The notes beneath the pieces were generated by a model. It saw nothing but the letters and a program-made list of their open reading frames with translations. It made no database searches and was not told the origin of the DNA. From assembly GCA_031002005.1 (NCBI GenBank), contig CM061919.1, positions 175,877,121-175,941,120 of the forward strand: a stretch of DNA of 64,000 nt, written 5' to 3'. A program made the position numbers and the translations under genes. This document shows positions 54,586 through 64,000 of this stretch, piece by piece; position 1 is the stretch's first letter; the number at the start of each line of letters is the position of its first letter. The DNA comes from Vandiemenella viatica (lineage: Eukaryota; Arthropoda; Insecta; Orthoptera; Morabidae).

Positions 54586-54865
54586 CTACTATCTACATTA
54601 ATATTATAAACGCGAATGTAACTATGTCTCTATCTCTCTCTCTCTGTCACTTTTTCATGACTAAACCAATATTGATGAAACTCAACAGAGAGATACTATG
54701 CATCATTAGGAAAAGGATAGGATACTTTTTTGGGGGTAAATAACATATTTTCGCTTGAAATTTTGAAAACTAAAGGAATAGTGACAGACGGATAGCGTGT
54801 GTAAGTCTCTGTGATGTTATATTGGTGCCTAGGCTTTGTTTCTCTCGTAGTCAGTTCGTGTATGA
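54586..54865 (+). repeat. dispersed repeat R2, copy 2
   Basis: TATAAACGCGAATGTAACT, CATGACTAAACCAATATTGA, CTTGAAATTTTGAAAACTAA and CAGACGGATAGCGTGT are present in the family order. A TCTC-rich microsatellite occupies the region near 54625-54645. Confidence 0.6.
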
Positions 54866-55559
54866 TCCACTGTAATAAAATGCGTCGAACCTGGAGACTG
54901 GACGTCAACTCTATAACTCGAAAACTTTGGCGAGTCCGATGATACCCCAACTGTTAGCTATACTGTTACCACCACAGCGATGCTTCGCGGACCATGAAAT
55001 TTCAAATGAACCACTGCATTGATTTTGTTTGTGCTTATGTAAATTTCTAATAAATAATGATTTCGATTTTATTTGAACTTACGTAGTTAAAAGGAATTGT
55101 AACTGCGATATTACCTAAAAGACTATTGCCTGTTGTGGAAGTAAGTGCACAAAAATGTAATGTACGATGGACCGAGAAAATGATAATGTGTTACAGAGAT
55201 TAACAAAAATTCATTGCGATGTTCGTTTAAATTTACAGTTGCCTTTTGTTTATTGACTACAGAGCATTCGATATATTCTCTGTAGCAGTTATTAGAATCA
55301 GATCACAACATAAGCAAATTTGTTTTATTTACTTTTTTTTTTTTTTTTTTTGGCAAAAAGATGCAACAAAATTTATTTAAAACTCTAAAGAAAATTTACA
55401 CGAAACTAGGCAATCACGTAATGTACGAAACATGTTCAAAAAGCAACAGGAATTTGGAAATTTCGTGGGTTATATTAGTCCGATTGGCACAATGTGTTCG
55501 TTGTTGTGTTGGCAAACATGTCTTAAAAGTATCTATACATTTTGAGCTATATGGCTTGG
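54866..55559. other. no gene recognised; T run
   Basis: A 19-base T run lies near 55332-55350. Nothing else can be supported. Confidence 0.4.
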
Positions 55560-55745
55560 TCTAGGTGGGGGAGGGTTTGGCTGGAAAGCTACGCTGGGAT
55601 AAATGTGGGGGGAGGGGCTCCGAGTCAGGCCACGTAGATTTACGTTCATATTATTTGTCACAGTTCAAATGAGGTACAGAACACTCAACAGCATATAAAT
55701 ATTTATTTTCTTCATTTAATTATCTCCGTATGTAATTTACGATAG
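55560..55745 (+). repeat. dispersed repeat R4, copy 2 (uninterrupted)
   Basis: GGAAAGCTACGCTGGG, CATATTATTTGTCACAGTTC and ATCTCCGTATGTAATTT follow each other without the inverted-repeat element that splits copy 1 at 13.2-13.6 kb. A further AAAGCTACGGGC unit near 55796 suggests a local duplication. Confidence 0.55.
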
Positions 55746-55969
55746 TCTGACAGTAGAAAACAGAACAAAATGTCTTCTGGAATCATTAGGGGGAAAAGCT
55801 ACGGGCTATGCGGTGGGAGGGAGGGCTATAGAGACGAAAGCCACATCGGGCTTCGTCGGGGGAAAGGGGGGGGGGGGTGGTAGTGAGTTCACAAGAGGCT
55901 ATGTGGTATATGGACGCTTCGTATTGGATATTTATAATCTTGTCTTACACTGCATCTCAAATAAACACT

Positions 55970-56110
55970 CCTTTACGAGATACCGTCCAAAGATCAAGCT
56001 ACAACACTTATAAATGCTCCACTCTTTGGATTCTGGTAATATTTTTTGATGACTACTTAACTTTGGTTATTTCTGCAGTTTTCTGAAAAACAGTATCTTA
56101 GAATGCATGG
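55970..56110 (+). repeat. dispersed repeat R3, copy 3 (partial)
   Basis: GAGATACCGTCCAAAGATCAA, CTCTTTGGATTCTG and TTAACTTTGGTTATTTCTGC match the right half of copy 2 at 33.6-33.9 kb. Confidence 0.45.
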
Positions 56111-56434
56111 AAAACTTTTTTTTCTCATTCTTACTTTCTTTACACATTTTCAACAGGTTTTCACAAATTCATAAAATGATCACAAACAAATTCATTGAAA
56201 TTTGGACAGGACATCGTCTGTCGGGTCAACCAATTCTAGAATAAATATGTGCTTAAGTGTGTTAAGTAAATGTTTATAGTGAAGCAATATACGTTTTTAT
56301 TCAGTGATTGCGAGTATAATCCAGTCAAAAGTGTATTTTTACTTTGTCCTGTGTACATTACTTTTCAGATTCAACAAGTAACTAGCAAAATAAGGGCGAG
56401 TTACCTTTCGTAACTTCAGTGTCGGCACTACTTA
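56111..56434. other. no gene recognised
   Basis: AT-rich filler between two repeats. Confidence 0.4.
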
Positions 56435-56690
56435 TTTACACTAATGTTATAAACGCGAGAGTAACTTTATCTCTCTCTGTTTGTTACGGTTTCACGAATA
56501 AACTGCTACACCGATCTTGATTACAAGAAAATACTAAGCAATATTAGGAAGGACAAATAAGGGGACAAACGACATTTACTCTTGAAATTTTGAAAACTAA
56601 CCAAACGGCGATAGACGGATAGCGTGTCTAAATTGTTGTATTATCACTCAGGCTTTGTTTCTCTCGCAGTCAGTATGTGTAATCTCGACT
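56435..56690 (+). repeat. dispersed repeat R2, copy 3
   Basis: TATAAACGCGAGAGTAACT, CGGTTTCACGAATAAACTG, CTTGAAATTTTGAAAACTAA and AGACGGATAGCGTGT are in family order, and the right end matches CAGGCTTTGTTTCTCTCG of copy 2. Confidence 0.6.
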
Positions 56691-57047
56691 CGTACGTTTT
56701 GAGACAACTTTTACCTAACTTTCAGCTTTGTATATCCAGTTCTAGCAAAAACTTGTAAGTCCAGGTTTACAAAGTCGCGGGCAATAGCCAGTTTTTAAAT
56801 AAAATGTTCTCGTGCTTCCAGCCGCTTGTAAATATCACTTTCATGGGACATTTCGAGGGAGTCTATGCTCTCATTTTCAACCAAATATATACGCATTTAC
56901 GTAATAAACAGTTAATACGCCAGTGCGTGTAAGAGCTTGTTGAAAACAGGTCAGAGAAGGTCTTTCTCGAAACGTCCAACGCCACGCTTGGAAGCCCGAG
57001 AGCTTTTTATTTGTTTACAACGCCGTAAAAAGCTTTGTTCTTGTATT
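56691..57047. other. no gene recognised
   Basis: Nothing clear. A weak hammerhead-like pattern near 56947 was considered and rejected. Confidence 0.35.
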
Positions 57048-57324
57048 TTATTTACTTCACCACTATTATGCTACCAACCCTACCACGTACTACGGTCCCT
57101 CACAGCTACTGCAAGACCCTCAGAAAACGGTCTTTTACTTAATTCTTAAACAAAAGGCACTCTTTTTTATGTCAACTGGGAATAGACTATTGTAGGAACA
57201 ATGCTGTCGTTTCCTCGAATCCTGCTTATAGCTTTATACAGTACGAATACGATATCTACATTTTTAATAATATACCTGCGAACCACCTGTACCATCTTCG
57301 CGGACCACAGGTTGAGAAAGACTG
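57048..57324. mobile_element. partial hAT-type element, second copy
   Basis: The interior (CCAACCCTACC, AAACGGTCTTTTACTTAATTC, GAATAGACTAT) aligns with the element at 59304-59809. The right end ACAGGTTGAGAAAGACTG is the complement of CAGTCTTTCTCAACC, a hAT-type terminus. The left end is missing. Confidence 0.65.
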
Positions 57325-58135
57325 ATGTATATCATTACTGGAAACGGCCTAGAGGGCATACCCGTGATAAATTCCCATTTTTAGCATATGGCCTATTGCC
57401 TGGTGGCAGAGATTTTGCTGCCTGGATCTTCCGCCTTTGCCTTTCTATCCTACTGGGGAGAACGCACTGTTTCCATCTGGATGATAAGTGTATCTTTTGT
57501 TTTTGCAATATGAAGTTTTTTTGTAGGTGGATATTGTGATTACGGGAAACCGTCTAAAAACCTTAGGCAATCAGGACAGCCAATACGTCCGACCCTTTGA
57601 ACCTTTCCCGTCCAGTGTGGTGGCGCTTTTACGCGGATGGCCACTAACGCGATGTGGAGCCGCCTTAACGCAATCATCCAAACTGCTGGCTCACGCAGTC
57701 ATGCCTACCACGTACCCGACTGTACCAACTCCAAACGCATTAAAGTGTCCCATGCACGTTTTTTTCTAACTCATATGATGAGTTATGACTGGTACGGCTT
57801 TTCCGTTCACCCTGCTAATTATACGATAAACAGTTTTATAGTTCATAAATTGTAAGTAGCATAAATGTTTAGGAAAATTTCTTGTAGTATGTATTGCGAA
57901 GCTTAACTCCCGTGTGATCAACTTTAGATCAGTGGGCCCCGTTGCAAAGTAAATATTTTTATGATCCTACTACTTGTAACAGTTTCGGTTTTCCGTGAAT
58001 TCTCTTTCGTGACTGGACTTTTTTTTAACGTGAACTTCGCGTACCTCATATGAATGAAACAAAGCCCGTTACGATTCCTGACGTCACCGAGAACTTGAAT
58101 TTTAAAATGCATGCTCCTTAACCACTCACCCTCCA
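57325..58135. other. no gene recognised
   Basis: Part of 57340-57740 is richer in GC, and overlapping frames (57201-57855) lack known domains. Confidence 0.35.
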
Positions 58136-58268
58136 GATGGTGATTAAAGATCAGGCCTGGTATTGGGGAGCGGGCTGGTTCGATCCCTCGTCCGGCCATC
58201 CTGATTTCTGTTTTCCATGATTTCCCCAAATCGTTCGAGGCGAATGCTGGGATGATTTATTCAAAACT
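58136..58268 (+). repeat. SINE-A copy 18, 3' truncated
   Basis: AGATGGTGATTAAAGATCAGG, a B box GGTTCGATCCC, CGTCCGGCCATCCTGATTTC, TTTTCCATGATTTCCCC and GCGAATGCTGGGATGATTTATTC are in order. The copy then stops before the 3' half, so no hairpin is present. Confidence 0.7.
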
Positions 58269-58344
58269 TGGTGCTACCGATGACTTCGTACGCGTGGACT
58301 TATTGCAATATTGAAATCTGTAAGTTACATAAAATGTGTCCATA

Positions 58345-58605
58345 CATAAATTGACTGCGAGAGAAACAAAGCTTCAGCAACCGATATAACATTGCAGAGA
58401 CTTACCCGAACTAACCGTCTGTCAGTCACCGTTCGATTAATTTTAAAAATTCAAGACAAAATGTATTACTTATCCCGAAAAATGTATCCTACTTGCTTTC
58501 TAATGATGCATAGTATATCCTTATCAAATTTCATCACGATCGATTTAGTCGTAAAGACGTAACAAACAGTCATAGAGACAGAGTAACTTTCGCATTTATT
58601 AGCGG
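58345..58605 (-). repeat. dispersed repeat R2, copy 4
   Basis: On the minus strand GCGAAAGTTACTCTGTCTC, ACGACTAAATCGATCGTGA and ACTATGCATCATTAGAAAGC are present. Its sequence is closest to copy 1 at 37.6-37.9 kb. Confidence 0.6.
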
Positions 58606-59295
58606 AATTGCTCCTAATTTCTTGCCTCCTGTTCACTTCCTAATTGCCAGTTCGTAAAGCTCCAGCTGAAAAAATAAATTTAAAAAATGGTAGACGTGGG
58701 CAATATGCAATGAATTGCAACTGCGACTCAGAACTTCTTGTTATGGTGACATTACCAGTTTTTTGTGTTGAAGCAGCTGCTATGACTAACAGGGTTGTAC
58801 AGGGGCTGCCTTATTGTGTCTAGGCCTGCGGCAGCTGTGTGTCTAGCCTACAGTTTCTCTTCGTTTTGTTCTCATCACCCAGCACCAGTTGGCGTTCTGT
58901 AACCACCTTTCAACGGTGATTTATTGAGCCGTGGCTACAATGTAAGCGGCAATAATCTTGTTCCCTCATTCACCGATCGGTTCAGTGCATTAAATGACTA
59001 AAAGACCCACTTCTTTTCTGAGTCTGGAGAAGTGTTGTCTCTGAAAATTTCGTACTTGAATGATCTCTCTTAATTCTATATGTTTTGTAGCGTCTATTTA
59101 ATTTATTTTGGTTTCCTATGTACCAAATGTTTCAAAACGCTGCTTCCTGTGTATTATATCTGATGAACTGTTTTGAGGCAAGCGATATCAGTATTGACGA
59201 ATTAATTTTTTCACGCATTTTATACCAAAGCAGTCTGTTATGGCTGAAGCCGAACTGTTATCACTGGCTCAATCACGGTGTATAATTAAAAGTTA
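58606..59295. other. no gene recognised
   Basis: AT-rich filler. Confidence 0.4.
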
Positions 59296-59303
59296 AAGTA
59301 CAA

Positions 59304-59809
59304 CAGCGTTTCTCAACCTTTTTCAACCCAGGGACGAGTAAAATGACAAAAATAATTCTCCAGACCACTGACTTATATGGGCCTTATTTTTTTAGCTATG
59401 TTTATAATACCAAGCAACCCTACGAATTGTTCTGGACATTTTCCTCGGTTCCGTAAGCTCTACAGCTACAATAAAGCCCTCTTAAAACGGTCGTTATCTT
59501 AATCCTCAAAATAACACCGCTCTTTTTGATGGCGGCTGAAAACATATTTAGTGAATAGACTATTGACTATTATAGTAAAAAAAGCAGTCTTTTCATCATA
59601 TCTTGGAAGTACCTGATTTTCTTGTCGTTGAAATATTAATGGCGTTTAGTAAGTTTGGTTTATTGTTTACACTAGCTTATAGCGTTATTCAATAAGAAAA
59701 TGGTGAAAATTTTTACTTGTTTGTTTGTTACATTCACAATTATTTTTTTAATATTCTGACTGCAGACCACCTCTCGCATCTGCGCGAACCACCTGGTTTA
59801 GGAAACACC
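59304..59809. mobile_element. hAT-type element, 506 bp
   Basis: The left end CAGCGTTTCTCAACC and the complement of the right end, GGTGTTTCCTAAACC, match after a one-base offset. The flanking octamers AAGTACAA (59296-59303) and AAGTACAG (59810-59817) agree at seven of eight positions. There is no coding capacity. Ends of the CAG-GTTTCTCAACC type are typical of Charlie-like hATs. Confidence 0.75.
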
Positions 59810-59817
59810 AAGTACAG

Positions 59818-60911
59818 AATTTAAGCGTGATCAACTAATTGCCTAACCCTCAGGGGTGAACGGATCTTAAATGTTATGCAGTATTCTCTATCCATGGATC
59901 TCGATCGCTTTATTTTTTTTTTTTTTTTTATTTTTTTTTTTTTTTTACGTTGATCGTTATTTGCTGTTTTTTTTGTGGTGAAACTGTTTTCGGTTTGATT
60001 ATGAATATTGATGATGTGTGATGGATTTAAACTAATGTGGCATTAAAGCATTCTCAAAGCATTTTGCATTTATCTTCAATCTCAAAAGCAGACTCTTACA
60101 GAAAACAGTAGTGTGTTTTAATCTGTTTACAATGATTTTACTGGAATAGAATAATAATCAGTTCTGCTATATTTGCTATAGCCAGAGTAAATAGATTGCC
60201 GTTTTTAAAGCTTTTTCAGACTGCGTGTTGCCCTTGTGTGATCCTTTACTTCAATTTCCCGTAACCGTACCACGTTAACTTGGACGTAACAACTTTGTAA
60301 GTGAAGGAATTGATTGAAACACATTATGAATCGTCTTCTCTAGAAGACTGTTTCCGTTGTAGTTGCTTAATTTCGTATTGTTGGTGGGTCTCATGTGGCT
60401 AGGTTTGTTGAACAGATTAGCGTATCTGTTTCTTTATTTGCCCTAGAAAATTTGGCTATCTGTATCTTAATTGCTACAGCTCAGTATTTAAAGAACTTTA
60501 AAGTTGTTTCCCTAACTTTGATGAGCGATTAAAACTAAAAAAACATTTAAAGAAAGATCTTTGAAGAAGGATCCTAACATTTTTCTGCATTAGTGATCGT
60601 TTTTGGGTATTAATTGTAATAATACCTTCAGTTCTTCAACCTTATCTTAGAGTTCTGTCTGGACAATAAGAAGCTCCTAACCAGGACGAACGCATTACTT
60701 AGTTTCAAGTGCGACAAATGCAGTGCTGCCAGCCTTTTGGCTTTGAATATCCGTGGATGGCCTCTAAAATTTCCCTAGATTCCGTACAAAAATCCGGAGA
60801 CTCGCTCACTGAAAGACACAAACAATAATTATTGAAGAGAGAGTCAAAATTAAGAATACATTTTATTTGCAGGTCTTTAAAATTCTAAATACAAAATAAT
60901 ATTCTACATTC
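59818..60911. other. no gene recognised; long T tract
   Basis: A nearly pure T tract spans about 59910-59946. The rest is AT-rich without supportable features. Confidence 0.45.
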
Positions 60912-62015
60912 ATCATCATCATTAGTTTTCTGCCCTCGGGCAGGTTTTCACTTGGCTGCTCTCCATGATCTTCTATCTTCTGCCTTTCTCTTAAGAACCA
61001 TGTAGTTGCCGTCTTCCTTGATGTTGTCTATAATTTGGTATCTCTTTCTTCCTCTTATTCTCCTCTCACAGACTAAACCTTCCAAGGCGTCTTTTATCAG
61101 GCACTCCCCTCTCAACAAGTGTCCCATCCAGTTTTTCTTTCTCTCCTTTATTACTTGGAGAATTTTTCTGCTTTCACTGACCCTGTCCAGCACTTCAGCA
61201 TTGCTTATTTTATCCACCCAGTTTATCTTCTCCATCCTCTTCCACATCCACATCTCAAATGCTTCTAACCACTTTTCATCCTCTCGTATCAGTGTCCATG
61301 TCTCAGATACCTAAAGAGCCACACTCCATACAAAATATTTACAGAGTCTTTTTCTAAGTGTTTTGTCTATTTTTCCCGTTAGTAACCTCCTTTTCCTATT
61401 AAACGCTTCCTTCGCTACGGCAATGCGAGATTTTATCTCCTGATGGCACCTCAAATCTTCAGTGATCATACTCCCAAGATATTTAAATGATCTTACTTGC
61501 CTGATATCAGCTTTTCCTAACTTAATATTTATTATATTCCTTCCTTTTCCAATCACCATACTCTTAGTTTTTGCTGCATTGATTCTCATTCCAAACTCTT
61601 GGCAAGCTTCATCTAAACCTTACAGCATTCTGTTTAGAGTTTGTTCGCTTTCTGCCAACAATACCATATCATCAGCAAATCGTATGCACTCTATTTTCTT
61701 GCCACCAATACGCACTCCTCTTTTTCCATTTAAGCATTTTCCAATAATTTCTTCTAAGTATAAATTAAACAATAATGGGGAAAGGCAACAACCTTGTCTT
61801 ACGCCTCTCCCAATGCTGCTTTCTTCAGACATTTCGTTTCCGATCTTTATACGTACTTTCTGTTGTAAATATAGGTTCTGTATCAACCTTCTCTCCTTCC
61901 AATCTACGCCTTTTCTCTTCAAGATATCCATCAGCTTCTTCCATTGCACCCTATCAAAAGCTTTTTCCAAGTCAATAAAGGCGGCATAGATGTTTCTTCC
62001 TTTCTCAATTCTACA
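60912..62015 (-). mobile_element. RTE-like LINE, 5' truncated, minus strand
   Basis: The element runs leftwards from about 62015, where the RT frame is entered abruptly, to a simple-repeat tail (ATGATGATGATG on the minus strand, 60912-60923). The tail follows the typical CCCGAGGGCAGAAAAC end segment. Such short microsatellite tails instead of poly(A) are characteristic of RTE-type LINEs. The endonuclease part is missing. Confidence 0.85.
60948..62015 (-). pseudogene. reverse transcriptase of an RTE-like LINE, two stops
   Basis: A single minus-strand frame covers about 355 codons with stops at 61620-61622 and near 61308-61310. Signatures in order are AFIDLEKAFDRVQW, GRGVRQGCCLSPLLFNLYLEE, catalytic RFADDMVLLAES, MRINAAKTKSMVIG, FKYLGSMI, then the C-terminal NWMGHLLRG and RRSWRAAK. 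This order and the WRAA end match RTE/BovB-type reverse transcriptases. The catalytic FADD is intact. The start is lost by 5' truncation, and the M at 62042 lies partly in flanking DNA. ORFs on the plus strand here (61006-61314, 61462-61989) are shadows. Confidence 0.92.
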
Positions 62016-63431
62016 TTGACAGAAAGAAATATCTGTGAACATGTTTTATACGTCGTCACTTTCACTGCTGGTCTACTTTTTTTTTTTAAGGACCATACGT
62101 TTTTTGTTGACATTAAATTTATCATATCTTCGGTAACAGGAAATGTTAAAATCTGCAACCCCTCTGATTCTCGGATATTGCTTAAACCTTCTCGGAAGGC
62201 ACTGCTTTGTAAGCCTTGTCAACAAGCGTGTTACCGTACATAAAGTGTGCGCCGATAATTCTGTATTACGATCTTTTAAGATTTACAAACAAACAAAATT
62301 GAGCTTTATTTCAATCGTTGTTTCACACGAGCTGTTGTAAGGAAACGATTCACAATTATTGACAATTCTGTAACGCATTAACACTATACGGTCAAAGTTT
62401 ATCAAAACATCAATATAAGGAAAAATCAACAAATAGTAAAAAGTAGCAAAAATCCGTAGATCTATGGATAAATACGTAGAATCGGCAGCACTGGACAAAT
62501 GGCTTAATCAGGCGATAGAAACTTCTTTAGGAGAAGCTTGAAGCAGTATTACAGTACTCTAATTTTACAGCTATGAATCAATCATGACAGTCCGTAAAGT
62601 GTTGGCACCTCTGGACCGTTAGTAATATTGTGGCACACTTTATATCTTTCTACAACAGCATGCACTTCCGCATGTTCCCTACTGAACTGCGTTTCAGATT
62701 TTTTGTTGTGAGAGAAGTTTAAGGGCATAAGTACTGAAACAGTCCTAAAAATACATCAATCCTTGTTCCTGGTTCACTGCAAAATTCTTCTACAGAAGTT
62801 AACATGCCCCAATTTGATTACAAAAAATCCTGGAAATTCTCATTCAAAGGCTATTGGCTAATACATTTTAATTGCTGGCAAAATTCAATCTTTTTCTCAT
62901 TTATGCATGTCAGAATAGTATAAAACCGCAGTTATTCGCTTAAGTCTCTAAACTCAGTATAAAAGATTTTTTTAAATCAATCACGGTTAGTGCTAAAGTC
63001 AATGTAAACGAGATTGGCTTTTTACAAATAACACAACACGCATTAGCCTAATGTTTACGCTCAATATAATCTCTAATGTCCAGCCGCATGGTGTCGTAGA
63101 AACACAGCTAGCTCGAAAAGACGTTGTCCTTTAACTTGGAAATAATCTTCTTAATTCTGTTTGTACAGAACACAGCAATTTATGGAAGTGAAGGTTCGAT
63201 TACAGGATATCATAAAGAAGGAAAAACGAAGCATGTGAAATATGGTGTTACAGAAGGGCATTAGAAATTAGGTAAATGAAATGAACAGGTTCTGGAAATG
63301 GTGGATGAAGAGACAGATTGGTAGAAGAGTTTCGAATAAGGGGAAGAAAGGCTTGTGGGAGAGGTTCATTTTTTAATAGAGCGAACAGTCGAGAAGAATA
63401 AAAAAAAACATTATTTTAAGCAGATAATTGA
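62016..63431. other. no gene recognised
   Basis: About 1.4 kb of AT-rich DNA. Minus ORF 62283-62498 and plus ORFs 61944-62340 have no known domain. Confidence 0.45.
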
Positions 63432-63592
63432 TGACGCAGGTTCTAATCCTCGTCCTTCCATCCAGATTTCGATTTACCACGGTTTTCCGAAATTAGTCTA
63501 AGCCGGTATTGTTCCTTCAAAGGCCATGGCCGAATTCCTAGTCCCGCCTCTAACGACCTCCGCGAGGCGTAAAGCAATAACAAAAATAAAAA
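63432..63592 (+). repeat. SINE-A copy 19, shortened
   Basis: It starts near the B box (GGTTCTAATCC) and carries CATCCAGATTTCGATTTACC, a deleted body (AATTCCTAGTCCCGCC) and a short-loop version of the 3' hairpin CGCCTC/GAGGCG, then AAAGCAATAACAAAAATAAAA. The hairpin stem is kept although its loop lost about eight bases. Confidence 0.8.
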
Positions 63593-63779
63593 GCTCAAGA
63601 TGGGAAGAAAAGAAGTACTGAATCAAACCAGTCGTGGGGGCTGAGGACGCTACAAAAAAAAAGACGATGAATGATGAGTTTGATGTAGATAATCACTAAT
63701 AATGTAATCATTACTGTTAGTTATCAAAGTTTAATGATATGTACAGCAAAGATTGTTAATTACTTAAAAGTAATTAGAA
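63593..63779. other. no gene recognised
   Basis: AT-rich filler between the SINE and the GC-rich right edge. Confidence 0.4.
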
Positions 63780-64000
63780 CTGCAAGAGGCTGACCGCTGA
63801 CAGATGGTTGGTAGTCGGGGCAGTATAGTGTCCGTCGGAGCGTGCACCTGTGTTGGTAGCGCCTTGCACACGCCGCTGCAAACTGCTGCTAATTAGCAAT
63901 TAGCGGCGCCTACCAGCGCGCCCGGCCGTTTCGCCGAACTGCAGGTGGTTGGTGTCTGCAAGGCAGCCGGATGTTCCACACAATCGCCGTAGCTTCTCGG
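63780..64000. promoter_or_regulatory. GC-rich right edge with homeodomain-type motifs
   Basis: The last 220 bp are GC- and CpG-rich. At about 63887-63903 they contain GCTAATTAGC, a perfect 10-bp palindrome, directly followed by AATTAG. TAATTA cores are typical homeodomain binding sites. The block continues past the window edge and could be an enhancer or the start of a gene outside. This is inference from composition and motif only. Confidence 0.25.

Noticed and set aside
56947..56977. GAGAA/TTCTC stem followed by GAAACGTC
   Set aside because: The core before the stem reads CAGGTCA, three differences from CTGATGA, and the outer strands do not pair.
61006..61989. Plus-strand ORFs of 102 and 175 aa
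   Set aside because: They are antisense shadows of the RTE-like reverse transcriptase, which explains their length.
1..64000. CRISPR array, bacterial operon, rRNA or viral genome
   Set aside because: No regularly spaced direct repeats, no compact gene arrangement and no rRNA-like conserved blocks are visible. The repeats present are SINE, LINE and DNA-transposon sequences of an animal genome.

Overview
This window looks like non-coding DNA from a large, AT-rich, repeat-laden animal genome. An insect, probably a polyneopteran (stick insect, orthopteran or cockroach/termite relative), is the best guess. That guess rests on many tRNA-derived SINEs, hAT elements and their short derivatives, Jockey-, RTE- and CR1-like LINE remnants, many simple repeats, and no bacterial features (no operons, ribosome binding sites or dense ORFs). 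I cannot fix the species. No intact host gene, rRNA or functional tRNA is visible. Almost every short ORF is a chance frame or the translation of a repeat.

Layout. 0-6 kb: three copies of the main SINE (SINE-A) and a GC-rich block with three CACGTG boxes. 6.2-9.8 kb: a 229-bp foldback, a GC-rich ORF of unknown nature and a hammerhead-like motif. 12.8-18.4 kb: SINE-A, a short element nested in another repeat, a GC-rich island, a CR1-like LINE 3' end, and a decayed multi-copy ORF between inverted repeats. 19.3-27.4 kb: SINEs and three short hAT-type elements with 8-bp target duplications. 27.4-34.8 kb: mostly unrecognised AT-rich sequence. 34.8-44 kb: SINE-A copies on both strands, a second SINE family and a 217-bp foldback. 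45.0-47.4 kb: a complete hAT transposon with perfect 8-bp target duplications and a broken transposase. 47.5-48.9 kb: a Jockey-like LINE remnant with one premature stop. 49.5-60 kb: SINEs, a four-copy repeat and two related hAT derivatives. 60.9-62.0 kb: a 5'-truncated RTE-like LINE. The right edge is GC-rich and holds homeodomain-type AT motifs.

The elements depend on each other in known ways. LINE machinery would have moved the SINEs, which show A-rich ends, target duplications and 5' truncation. hAT transposase would have moved the short hAT derivatives. The signal that standard feature lists miss is a recurring RNA-fold motif: a CUGANGA core, a short stem II, then GAAA, closed by an outer stem I and a tiny palindromic stem III. 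It occurs on both strands of the 6.3-kb foldback and again near 8.77 and 32.55 kb, with decayed versions near 16.39 and 34.13 kb. This is the layout of small type I hammerhead ribozymes known from Penelope-like retroelements. A second RNA-level signal is a hairpin near the SINE-A 3' end whose stem bases change in matched pairs between copies.
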